DNA from: Methanoregula sp.
GTDB taxonomy: Archaea; Halobacteriota; Methanomicrobia; Methanomicrobiales; Methanospirillaceae
NCBI RefSeq assembly: GCF_002835825.1
Contig: NZ_PIZH01000143.1
Coordinates: 1-5,276 of the forward strand
Direction: 5' to 3'
DNA length: 5,276 nt
The notes beneath the pieces are model-generated. The model was not told where the DNA came from. It was given only the letters and a program-made list of their open reading frames with translations, and did no database searches. The translations under genes were made by a program, and so were the position numbers. Positions 1-5,274 of this stretch are shown in pieces; position 1 is the stretch's first letter; every line of letters starts with the position of its first letter.

Positions 1-2
1 CG

Positions 3-1109
3 GTATACCAGGTTGTGCAGGGCGAAGCCACCGTGACCGGCTGGAACGAAACGGGTGTCCGCACTGCCCTTACCGACATCCGGACCGGGGCAATGCCCTG
101 GATCACCGGTGCGAGCGGCGGACTGGAATATGATGTAGTCCTGGGTGTTGACCCGATCATCACGTGGTACTCCCACTGGACCGTGGACAACGGGACATTT
201 AAGACTCTCAAAACCATCAGTTCGGAGAACCTCACGGCAGGTTCCAAGAGCGATCAGGTATCTGCGGGGGGAACCCGGGCGTCTGAGGCGCTCATGTCGA
301 TAACGCATTCCGACCCCTATTCTGCAGCCCGCGAGAGAACGGCATTCCGGGCTGTGATCGTTGGCCCGTCTCAGGGGTGGAGAAATTACCGGCACCAGTC
401 CGACGCCCTCAGTGTCTATACCCTGCTCCGGAAGAACGGTGTTTCCGATGAGGACATCATCCTCATGACGTTTGACGATGTCCCGACAACCCCGGAAAAT
501 CCCCTGAAGGGCGATGTCCATAATGTTCCCCGCGGGGAGAATCTCCGCGTGGGGGCGCTGGTGGATTATACCGGCCCGGCAGTTACCGCAGACACATTGA
601 AGAACGTCCTGACCGGGAACCGGACTGCATCCACACCGGTCGTGCTGGAGAGCAATGCCGGAACGGACGTGTTTGTGTACATCGCCAGCCACGGGTCGCC
701 GGGCGAGGTTGTCTTTGCATACGGGCACGGATTTTTTACCACCGATGACTTCACCACGGTCACCGATGCTATGGCGCGGGATGGCCGGTACCGGCAGATG
801 GTTTTCTTTGTAGACACCTGCTTTGGGGAGAGTATCGCCACCGGGGCAACCGCACCGGGCATCTACTACCTGACCGGTGCTGCAAAGAACGAGCCATCGC
901 TTGGGGCAGTCTACGATATGGATATCAAACAGTGGCTGTCCGACGAGTTTACGTCCAGCGTTCTTTCGACACTCAGGGCAAATCCGGAGATCACGTTCCG
1001 CGAACTGTATCCTGCCACATATAAGACCGTGACCGGCTCGCATGTCCGTATGGTCGACACCGGGCAGTTTGATCTTGACACACCGGTCATGGCCTACCTT
1101 TCTCCCTGA
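3..1109 (+). CDS. C13-family (legumain-like) cysteine peptidase, 5' end cut by window edge
   Basis: Predicted cysteine endopeptidase of family C13 (legumain / asparaginyl endopeptidase / GPI transamidase fold, clan CD). The frame is open to the left edge, so the N-terminus is missing; the first in-window start-like codon is a GTG at 15, with no reason to think it is the real start. Numbering from that GTG, residues 1-105 are a beta-rich, unrecognised region and the peptidase domain spans about 110-345. It shows the legumain signature NYRHQ at 124-128, followed by a DEDIILMTFDD block and a VDYTGPAVT block that also resemble legumain. The catalytic His226 is in IASHGSPG and the catalytic Cys269 in FFVDTCFGES. 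By analogy with animal legumain, Arg126, His127 and Asp267 would help form the S1 pocket for Asn/Asp; Asp267 replaces the usual Glu. Many family members are secreted, but no signal peptide is visible because the start is missing. The family assignment is strong; substrate and localisation are inferred. Confidence 0.9.
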   Translation, partial: VYQVVQGEATVTGWNETGVRTALTDIRTGAMPWITGASGGLEYDVVLGVDPIITWYSHWTVDNGTFKTLKTISSENLTAGSKSDQVSAGGTRASEALMSITHSDPYSAARERTAFRAVIVGPSQGWRNYRHQSDALSVYTLLRKNGVSDEDIILMTFDDVPTTPENPLKGDVHNVPRGENLRVGALVDYTGPAVTADTLKNVLTGNRTASTPVVLESNAGTDVFVYIASHGSPGEVVFAYGHGFFTTDDFTTVTDAMARDGRYRQMVFFVDTCFGESIATGATAPGIYYLTGAAKNEPSLGAVYDMDIKQWLSDEFTSSVLSTLRANPEITFRELYPATYKTVTGSHVRMVDTGQFDLDTPVMAYLSP

Positions 1110-1209
1110 TGCCCCGGGCTGTGCCTTTGGAGAAAGCATACCGGCAGGTCGTAACAGGGGCCCGCCAAGAATCTGTTGCGGAAGCTGGCTCTCGCTGTTC
1201 CGCTGTTCG

Positions 1210-1214
1210 TTTTT
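1210..1214 (+). terminator. possible T-run terminator for the peptidase gene
   Basis: A run of five T residues (TTCGTTTTTGG) lies about 100 bp after the peptidase stop codon. Archaeal RNA polymerase commonly terminates at T-tracts in the non-template strand without a strong hairpin. The tract is short, so this is a weak call. Confidence 0.25.
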
Positions 1215-1223
1215 GGAATGGGG

Positions 1224-1262
1224 AAAAAGTTTGAACCGGATCTCTGGTGCCGGTGGATCCGG
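1224..1262 (-). terminator. possible hairpin plus T-run terminator for carbonic anhydrase
   Basis: Read on the minus strand, the carbonic anhydrase stop is followed by an inverted repeat with 7-bp arms (CCGGATC at 1236-1242, GATCCGG at 1256-1262, 13-nt loop) and then a T5 tract (A5 at 1224-1228 on the plus strand). Position and order fit a transcription terminator. The loop is long and the T-run short, so confidence is modest. Confidence 0.35.
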
Positions 1263-1279
1263 GACCGGGCACTGATCGT

Positions 1280-1864
1280 TCAGGAGATCCGGCTCAGCGC
1301 ACCCGTGCCAAGGTCATAGTAGAGGCCGTGGACTGCCACGCGGTTCTCTGCAACGGCCTTCTTTAAGAGCGGATACGTGAACAGGTGCTCGATCTGGAGC
1401 CGGACATTCTCCTGCTCGATCATCCGGTACCGCTTCTCCTGTTCCTCAGGCGTATGCGGCATCTCGATCTTTGAGTCGACCCGGTCTTTTGCCTCGCGGG
1501 CATTGTTCAGCCAGAGCGGGATATATGCATCCGTGCTCTCCTTGTCGAGCGCCCTGATTGCCCCGCAGTTCGAGTGCCCGCAGATCACAACGTCTTTCAC
1601 CTTCAGGTGCATGACCGCGTATTCGAGCACGGTGGCAAAGTTCCAGTCATGGACCGGGACGATGTTGCCGATGTTCCGCTGGATAAAGAGCTCGCCTGCC
1701 CGGGCCTGCGTGATGTGCCCGGTCTGGAGCCGGGAATCCGAGCATCCGATCCAGAGGGTCTCCGGGTGCTGGCTGCCAGCCAGTTCCTTGTAATAGTCAA
1801 TGTTCGGGGTAAAATCGGATTCCCGAAACCTTAGGTTCCCTAGTAATAACTTATCAATCGCCAT
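1280..1864 (-). CDS. beta-class carbonic anhydrase
   Basis: Zinc enzyme catalysing CO2 + H2O to bicarbonate + H+, expected in the cytoplasm. The 194-residue protein has the beta-class zinc ligands Cys41 (in GCSDSR), His97 and Cys100 (in GHSNCGA), and the Asp43-Arg45 catalytic dyad. Other family hallmarks are GELFIQRNIGN (57-67), the helix around EYAVMHLKVKDVVICGH, and a C-terminal VHGLYYDLGTGAL strand pair. Length is normal for the family. The start at 1864 is chosen because an AGAGGTG Shine-Dalgarno site lies 5 nt upstream and the protein then begins with family-like sequence (MAIDKLLLGN). The frame continues open for 123 more codons to 2233, but that stretch is translated intergenic and repeat DNA. 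In a methanogen the enzyme would supply CO2 or bicarbonate for CO2 reduction or carboxylations; that role is inferred. It is divergent from the acetyltransferase gene across a repeat array. Confidence 0.95.
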   Translation of the reverse strand: MAIDKLLLGNLRFRESDFTPNIDYYKELAGSQHPETLWIGCSDSRLQTGHITQARAGELFIQRNIGNIVPVHDWNFATVLEYAVMHLKVKDVVICGHSNCGAIRALDKESTDAYIPLWLNNAREAKDRVDSKIEMPHTPEEQEKRYRMIEQENVRLQIEHLFTYPLLKKAVAENRVAVHGLYYDLGTGALSRIS

Positions 1865-1869
1865 ACACA

Positions 1870-1876
1870 CACCTCT
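1870..1876 (-). promoter_or_regulatory. Shine-Dalgarno site of carbonic anhydrase
   Basis: The minus strand reads AGAGGTG, then five nucleotides, then ATG at 1864. This matches the GGAGGTGA-type anti-SD complement used by methanogens and decides the start. It argues against the longer frame starting at 2233 and against the in-frame ATG at 1888. Confidence 0.75.
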
Positions 1877-1990
1877 GACAGTGTACATAGACCGGCGCAC
1901 GCACCGGCGTATGATGTATTGATACTTGTCCGGAGGATGAAAGAAGGTTACGGTTTGATGAGGCTCAAAGGACTGAATCATGATAAGGCG

Positions 1991-2011
1991 CCGAAAGGTT
2001 CTGTGAGATGC
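1991..2011. repeat. degenerate left edge unit of the 53-bp array
   Basis: The sequence CCGAAAGGTTCTGTGAGATGC runs straight into the first GACGGGCC. It aligns with the variant right-hand unit (CTGAAGGGTTCTTCGACCTGCT at 2310-2331, which runs into GAGGCCC) rather than with the perfect core unit. Both ends of the array therefore carry related, diverged sequence, as expected if the identical central copies expanded inside an older repeat. Confidence 0.45.
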
Positions 2012-2331
2012 GACGGGCCAAAAGGCCCGGAGCAGGAGAAGAGCAGTAAAGATCTTCGACTTTCGACGGGCCAAAAGGCCCGGAGCAGGAGAAGAGCAGT
2101 AAAGATCTTCGACTTTCGACGGGCCAAAAGGCCCGGAGCAGGAGAAGAGCAGTAAAGATCTTCGACTTTCGACGGGCCAAAAGGCCCGGAGCAGGAGAAG
2201 AGCAGTAAAGATCTTCGACTTTCGACGGGCCAAAAGGCCCGGAGCAGGAGAAGAGCAGTAAAGATCTTCGACTTTCGACGGGCCAAAAGGCCCGGAGCAG
2301 GAGGAGAACCTGAAGGGTTCTTCGACCTGCT
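2012..2331. repeat. 53-bp direct tandem repeat array, five perfect copies plus one variant
   Basis: Units start at 2012, 2065, 2118, 2171, 2224 and 2277. The first five are identical over all 53 bp. The sixth is identical for its first 26 bp (to 2302), then diverges and is 55 bp long. Each unit starts with GACGGGCCAAAAGGCCCG, whose CGGGCC/GGCCCG arms form a 6-bp stem with an AAAA loop. A purine-rich stretch (GGAGCAGGAGAAGAGCAG), the palindrome AAGATCTT and a doubled TTCGAC follow. Perfect identity points to recent expansion by slippage or unequal exchange, or to active homogenisation. There are no unique spacers between units, so this is not a CRISPR array. Because 53 is not a multiple of three, a coding role would cycle through all frames. 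Function is unknown; the position suggests an effect on the flanking divergent promoters or a structured transcript. Confidence 0.95.
2306..2320. repeat. hairpin in the variant sixth unit
   Basis: In the part of the sixth unit that departs from the core sequence there is a new inverted repeat, GAACC-TGAAG-GGTTC, with a 5-bp stem and 5-nt loop. It may be part of an older version of the unit, since the left edge keeps GAAAGGTTC at the matching place. Confidence 0.4.
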
Positions 2332-2357
2332 GAGGCCCGAAGGGCCGAAGGGGCCGG
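2332..2357. repeat. right edge hairpin of the array
   Basis: The stretch GAGGCCCGAAGGGCCGAAGG and following GGCCGG sit where a seventh unit would begin. They contain GGCCC-GAA-GGGCC (2334-2346), a 5-bp stem with a 3-nt loop. The arms are swapped relative to the GGGCC-AAAA-GGCCC of the core units, so the ability to form a hairpin is kept although the sequence differs. Confidence 0.5.
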
Positions 2358-2481
2358 TAATCATCCTGCCCTCTTTGTTATCCGGTTGGTATAACTCACC
2401 CGGACATCACTCTTATCGTGCATGACCAATAACATGTAACGAACAACGGGCAGCACTACCTGTCCAAAAGAGTCCCGGACC

Positions 2482-3129
2482 ATGCCAACGATCACCGCAC
2501 CTGCCGAGTCCGATCGGTATAATGAAGACTTAACCCTCCTCACGCTCTATTCCCTTGCCGGTGAGGAGAGCAGCGGTTTTCTCGCCATCCGCCCGCACTT
2601 CATCCGTCACATAGGGAAGGTCATCTTCTCGGAGAAGACCGCACCGTCTGCGGAACGGATGGTCGAGGCCGTCACGGCCCGGGAACTCACTCCGGCAGAG
2701 ATGGTCCGGGCGGAACGCGAGCTCTGGATCCACTACCACCAGCAGAAGGCTGACCCGTCGCACGACCGGCTCTTTGCGGTCTTCTCGGGCCAGCGGATCA
2801 TCGGCGTTGCCCGGTGTTCCCGGCACGAGGACGGGCTTGAGGTGGATGCGGTCTATGTCCTGGAGGAATACCGGTTGCGGGGATTTGCCCGTTCGGTCAT
2901 GATTCTCCTTATCGAGGAGTGCGGAAGGAACGAGACGCTGTTCATGCACTCCAAGACCGAGCTGGTCAATTTCTATGGCAGCCTCGGTTTCCGCCTCATC
3001 CCCGAAGCGGAGCTCCCGGCAAGCATTCGCGATCGCTTTGATTTCGTTTTTGGGGATCTCGACAGTATCCAGGTCACACCCATGCGGCGGGAACCGGGGG
3101 AGCCTGATATGGTTCCTGGTACTCCCTGA
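2482..3129 (+). CDS. GNAT-family N-acetyltransferase
   Basis: Predicted acetyl-CoA-dependent N-acetyltransferase of 215 residues, cytoplasmic. The GNAT fold lies in the C-terminal two thirds: strands at 96-112 (LFAVFSGQRIIGVARC) and 119-126 (LEVDAVYV) lead into motif A, EEYRLRGFARSV at 128-139, which fits the R/Q-x-x-G-x-G/A pyrophosphate-binding loop (Arg131, Gly134, Ala136). Motif B is NFYGSLGFRLIP at 163-174, with the usual Tyr and Gly-Phe. Residues 1-75 are an N-terminal extension I do not recognise, so the substrate cannot be named. The ATG at 2482 is the first after an in-frame stop at 2437-2439 and no good Shine-Dalgarno site precedes it; a later start at Met60 or Met74 cannot be excluded. 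It is divergent from carbonic anhydrase and convergent with the PAS regulator, 63 bp away. The final 20 residues are poorly conserved in character. Confidence 0.85.
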   Translation: MPTITAPAESDRYNEDLTLLTLYSLAGEESSGFLAIRPHFIRHIGKVIFSEKTAPSAERMVEAVTARELTPAEMVRAERELWIHYHQQKADPSHDRLFAVFSGQRIIGVARCSRHEDGLEVDAVYVLEEYRLRGFARSVMILLIEECGRNETLFMHSKTELVNFYGSLGFRLIPEAELPASIRDRFDFVFGDLDSIQVTPMRREPGEPDMVPGTP

Positions 3130-3170
3130 CGGTCCCCACGATAACGGTTTCTGGTTTACGTGGACGGGAA

Positions 3171-3203
3171 AGCAGGTGCGTCCTTCGGATAATCACGCCT
3201 GCT
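3171..3203. terminator. inverted repeat between convergent genes
   Basis: AGCAGG at 3171-3176 pairs with CCTGCT at 3198-3203, with further partial pairing inside (GCGT with ACGC across a one-base bulge). It lies at the junction of the convergent acetyltransferase and PAS regulator genes and overlaps the last codons of the latter. There is no T-run, so a role in termination is only suggested by position. Confidence 0.25.
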
Positions 3204-4203
3204 GGATAATGAAATGACCTTTCCGCAGGTGGGTGACATCCTCAATGGTCTCCATCGCCCCGGTGACCGTACCCGTGGTATCCCGGATCAGCGATGCCGT
3301 GACCCGGAGCCATCGTCCCCCGCCATGCATATCCGGGAAGAAATCCGTGCATTCGATTCTGCCCTCAGTCCCGTCACTGCGCAAGCACATGCCGCTGAAC
3401 TGGCGGGCAATCATCTCCACGTTGCGATCAACCACGAAGTCGATCAGGCACGCACGGGGCAGGGAGTAGAATGCCTTCCAGTGGTCGCTGGTCCCCACGA
3501 CCTCTTCCCCCCGGATCCCGGTAAGGATCTCCAGCGCCCGGTCCCAGTACACAACCTTGTGGTTTTTGTCAATGAAGAAGCGGGGGGTGGTCGGGATCTG
3601 GAAGAGCGTCCGGAGGAGCCGGTCGCGTTCCTCGGAAGCCCGCCGTGCGATCGTCCGTTCGGTGATGTCTTCGAGAATAAGGGTTATCCCGGAAGAGCCG
3701 TTCTCCAGGGTGGTCGGGATGAAGCGACCCTCAAAAAAGACTTCTGCATCGTTATGGACAACGGTGATCTCCTTTTTCCACAGGGGTCCGCCGGCAAGGA
3801 GGGGGGCAATTTCCCGCTCGTCTTCCTGAGAGAGTAAGGGGAACGGGAGAGCGCTGAGCCGGGAATGAAGGGCGGATTCCCGGGGGATGCCCGCAAACAT
3901 GCAGAACGAGCCGCTGACCTGGATGATTCGGAGGTCACCATCAAGGACAATGATCAGTTCTTTTGCATGGTTGAGGAGATCCGAGACAGGGACCCGGTGG
4001 GAGAGAGTATAGAGCTTGGCGTTTCCGACATGACGGACATCCAGCTGCCCGGCAGTGGTCATGACCTCGGCATATTTTGCCACGGAGTTGCGGCTCATGT
4101 TCACGGCAGCGGAGATCTCCTTGATGCTCATGCCAAGGGGATGTTCTTTTAACACGGCACGGATCCGTGCGGCTTCATCCGTACTCTGAATCTCCCCTGT
4201 CAT
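3193..4203 (-). CDS. one-component transcriptional regulator, winged helix plus two PAS domains
   Basis: Likely DNA-binding sensor protein of 336 residues, cytoplasmic. Residues 10-70 form a winged helix-turn-helix: the MSIKEISAAVNMSRNSVAKYAEVM segment (25-48) is a helix-turn-helix, and VRHVGNAKLYTLS (56-68) is the wing. A first PAS domain (about 73-190) starts at LLNHAKELIIVLDGDLRII and ends in the typical ILEDITERT. A second PAS domain (about 200-325) has PRFFIDKNHKVVYWDRALEILTG and ends in ETIEDVTHLRKG. No histidine kinase, ATPase or receiver domain follows, so it should couple ligand, redox or gas sensing directly to DNA binding. This layout is common in Methanomicrobiales. The start at 4203 is preferred to the in-frame GTG at 4218 because AGGGGAG lies just upstream of it. 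The target genes are unknown; palindromes in its own upstream region make autoregulation plausible. Confidence 0.88.
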   Translation of the reverse strand: MTGEIQSTDEAARIRAVLKEHPLGMSIKEISAAVNMSRNSVAKYAEVMTTAGQLDVRHVGNAKLYTLSHRVPVSDLLNHAKELIIVLDGDLRIIQVSGSFCMFAGIPRESALHSRLSALPFPLLSQEDEREIAPLLAGGPLWKKEITVVHNDAEVFFEGRFIPTTLENGSSGITLILEDITERTIARRASEERDRLLRTLFQIPTTPRFFIDKNHKVVYWDRALEILTGIRGEEVVGTSDHWKAFYSLPRACLIDFVVDRNVEMIARQFSGMCLRSDGTEGRIECTDFFPDMHGGGRWLRVTASLIRDTTGTVTGAMETIEDVTHLRKGHFIIQQA

Positions 4204-4207
4204 GTCT

Positions 4208-4214
4208 CTCCCCT
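4208..4214 (-). promoter_or_regulatory. Shine-Dalgarno site of the PAS regulator
   Basis: The minus strand reads AGGGGAG, then AGAC (4 nt), then ATG at 4203. Choosing this start drops five residues from the longest frame, which would begin at a GTG at 4218 whose start codon has no ribosome binding site visible before it. Confidence 0.6.
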
Positions 4215-4246
4215 GCACAGATCGGCTGCTATCGTGAAAGATATGT

Positions 4247-4259
4247 AATAACGCTTATT
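4247..4259. promoter_or_regulatory. 13-bp palindrome, possible operator
   Basis: AATAA-CGC-TTATT is a perfect inverted repeat with 5-bp arms, 44 bp upstream of the PAS regulator start codon and about 25 bp downstream of a TATA-like element. That places it near the expected transcription start, where a bound dimer could block initiation. Binding by the regulator itself is inference. Confidence 0.35.
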
Positions 4260-4269
4260 TAGTGGCTGT

Positions 4270-4279
4270 GATATACATA
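4270..4279 (-). promoter_or_regulatory. candidate TATA box of the PAS regulator
   Basis: The minus strand reads TATGTATATC, an acceptable archaeal TATA-like element. Transcription would start about 25 bp downstream, near 4250, giving a leader of roughly 45 nt that includes the Shine-Dalgarno site. No clear BRE is seen, and other AT-rich stretches nearby (TTATTACATATC) compete. Confidence 0.3.
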
Positions 4280-4297
4280 GATATCGTGCATAGTGTT

Positions 4298-4313
4298 TGT
4301 GCACTAGCGCACA
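4298..4313. promoter_or_regulatory. 16-bp near-perfect palindrome, possible operator
   Basis: TGTGCACTAGCGCACA is symmetric around CTAG except for one mismatched pair (A4303/C4308). It lies about 20 bp upstream of the candidate TATA box of the PAS regulator, a position where archaeal activators usually bind. Its length and symmetry suit a dimeric winged-helix protein. No experimental support is available. Confidence 0.4.
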
Positions 4314-4464
4314 GCATACCGGTCAGATGGGCAGTACCTGCCTTTTCATGGATGATATACACACCTCTGAACCATATCACCAGGTACCAGGACTGATCCC
4401 ATCACTCTTTCTCACCATTCCTTATTGGCGTTTATTATCGGATTTGGAGAGGTTTATCTTCCTG

Positions 4465-5274
4465 TCACTTCCCGCACAGGCGCCGGGCAAAGGGGCGGAG
4501 CATGTCCAGGCTTGCCTGGATCTCAGTATCAGTACTCGAAAGAGCAACTACGTAGAGCAGGATCAGGGCATTTTCCAGCTGAAGACTGTACGACCTCTCC
4601 CTGTCCGGGTTGCCAGGCAGGGATGAGAAAAGCAGGTGCTGATGTTCAGCGGAAAACTCCGGGAATTCATCAGGAACGGGGCCCGTTTCCCCCATACGGC
4701 CTGCCTGGAAGGATACTATGGCAAATGCCCTCTCAAGCAGGCCGGGAGTGGTTACATCGGCCAGTTCCGGTACACCCGAAGCGAGCCTGCAGGACTCTTC
4801 GTATTCCCCTTCGGCAAACCGGATAAAGACCCTTCCCGCTGCACGCGCGAGAGCGGGGGATACCGTTAGCAGGTTCGCAAGAATGCGGGCCTGGTATTTA
4901 CCCAGCGGTTCATTGGGTGATAATACTGCGGCTCCGCACATCTCGTCGCTGAAACGACGTTTCAATCGTATAAGGAGAATTGTCAGTCCAGTCGCATAGA
5001 GCAGCTGGAGTACTGCCCCGGCTCCTGCCTCGATGGGGGCAGTCAGAAAAATGATACCGTAGATCGGGGTCGAGAGCGCCACGATATCCTTTCGCGGCCG
5101 GATCCATGCCAGGTAAGCAAGAATGAACGAACTGATTGTGCAGCCAATAGCGATGTACTGGAAATCAACCGGGTATCCTGCTACCCACAGGAGGATGCCG
5201 GCACCCGTGATGCCAAACGCGATCAGTGGCACGGCTGCTTCGAGGTAGCGTTCCCGCACCCGGCTCGGTACTTC
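4465..5274 (-). CDS. membrane protein of unknown function, 5' end at or beyond window edge
   Basis: I do not recognise a named family. Counting from a GTG at 5259, the protein has 264 residues. Hydrophobic stretches at about 8-28, 33-53, 58-76 and 80-98 suggest four transmembrane segments, with positive charges after segments 2 (IRPRKD) and 4 (IRLKRRF) that suggest cytoplasmic faces there. Residues 105-264 form a soluble, helix-rich, acidic domain (EFPEFSAEHQH, STDTEIQASLDMLRPF) with no visible catalytic motif. The frame is open past the GTG to the right edge (in-frame codons there encode EVPSR) and no Shine-Dalgarno site precedes that GTG, so the true start is probably just outside the window. 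It shares the strand with the PAS regulator downstream, but the 261-bp gap with promoter-like sequence argues for separate transcription. It is likely a lineage-specific protein. Confidence 0.7.
   Translation of the reverse strand, partial: EVPSRVRERYLEAAVPLIAFGITGAGILLWVAGYPVDFQYIAIGCTISSFILAYLAWIRPRKDIVALSTPIYGIIFLTAPIEAGAGAVLQLLYATGLTILLIRLKRRFSDEMCGAAVLSPNEPLGKYQARILANLLTVSPALARAAGRVFIRFAEGEYEESCRLASGVPELADVTTPGLLERAFAIVSFQAGRMGETGPVPDEFPEFSAEHQHLLFSSLPGNPDRERSYSLQLENALILLYVVALSSTDTEIQASLDMLRPFARRLCGK

Larger units (their letters stand above)
1110..1279. other. convergent intergenic gap, peptidase / carbonic anhydrase
   Basis: The gap of 170 bp lies between the stop of the plus-strand peptidase and the stop of the minus-strand carbonic anhydrase. 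No convincing gene is seen; short frames that cross it on either strand run into the flanking genes and have no recognisable protein character. It holds a T-run for each direction and one inverted repeat, listed separately. Confidence 0.6.
1865..2481. other. divergent intergenic region with tandem repeat array
   Basis: The 617-bp region separates the divergently transcribed carbonic anhydrase (minus) and acetyltransferase (plus) genes, and must hold both promoters. From 1865 to about 1990 it is unique sequence with a 7-bp direct repeat ACCGGCG at 1891-1897 and 1903-1909, 12 bp apart. From 1991 to 2357 it is the repeat array and its edges. From 2358 to 2481 it is unique, more AT-rich sequence that contains TATAA at 2390-2394. 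No clear archaeal TATA box stands at the expected distance from either start codon. No convincing protein gene is seen, although the array is stop-free on the minus strand in all three frames. Confidence 0.7.
4204..4464 (-). other. upstream region of the PAS regulator
   Basis: This 261-bp, comparatively AT-rich stretch lies between the stop of the membrane protein gene and the start of the PAS regulator, both on the minus strand. It contains the candidate promoter and two palindromes listed separately, and an orphan AGAGGTG site (4362-4368) without a properly spaced start codon. No convincing terminator for the membrane protein gene and no protein-coding gene are seen. The plus-strand frames that cross it are overlaps of the membrane protein gene. 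Confidence 0.55.

Noticed and set aside
1919..2155. Plus-strand frame through the repeat array
   Set aside because: Its sequence is only translated repeat (RAKRPGAGEE-type segments) that stops inside the array when the frame rotates to the TAA in AGTAAAG.
2012..2331. CRISPR array
   Set aside because: The units are joined directly and identical over the full 53 bp; there are no unique spacers and no cas genes nearby.
1991..2357. Mobile element (insertion sequence or MITE)
   Set aside because: There is no transposase, no terminal inverted repeat pair enclosing the array and no visible target-site duplication; the structure is a simple direct tandem repeat.
2361..2543. 60-codon minus-strand frame across the acetyltransferase start
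   Set aside because: It overlaps the start of the acetyltransferase on the opposite strand, has no good ribosome binding site and no recognisable protein character.
2530..2949. Minus-strand frame of 139 codons opposite the acetyltransferase
   Set aside because: It is antisense to the GNAT gene, whose motifs A and B are clear, and it has no recognisable features of its own.
3214..3837. Long plus-strand frame of 207 codons opposite the PAS regulator
   Set aside because: It lies wholly antisense to a well-supported regulator gene, and its translation has no domain-like pattern; it reflects the codon bias of the G/C-rich opposite strand.
3193..4203. Sensor histidine kinase
   Set aside because: The PAS domains are followed directly by the stop codon; no H-box or ATP-binding domain exists, and the N-terminus is a winged helix.
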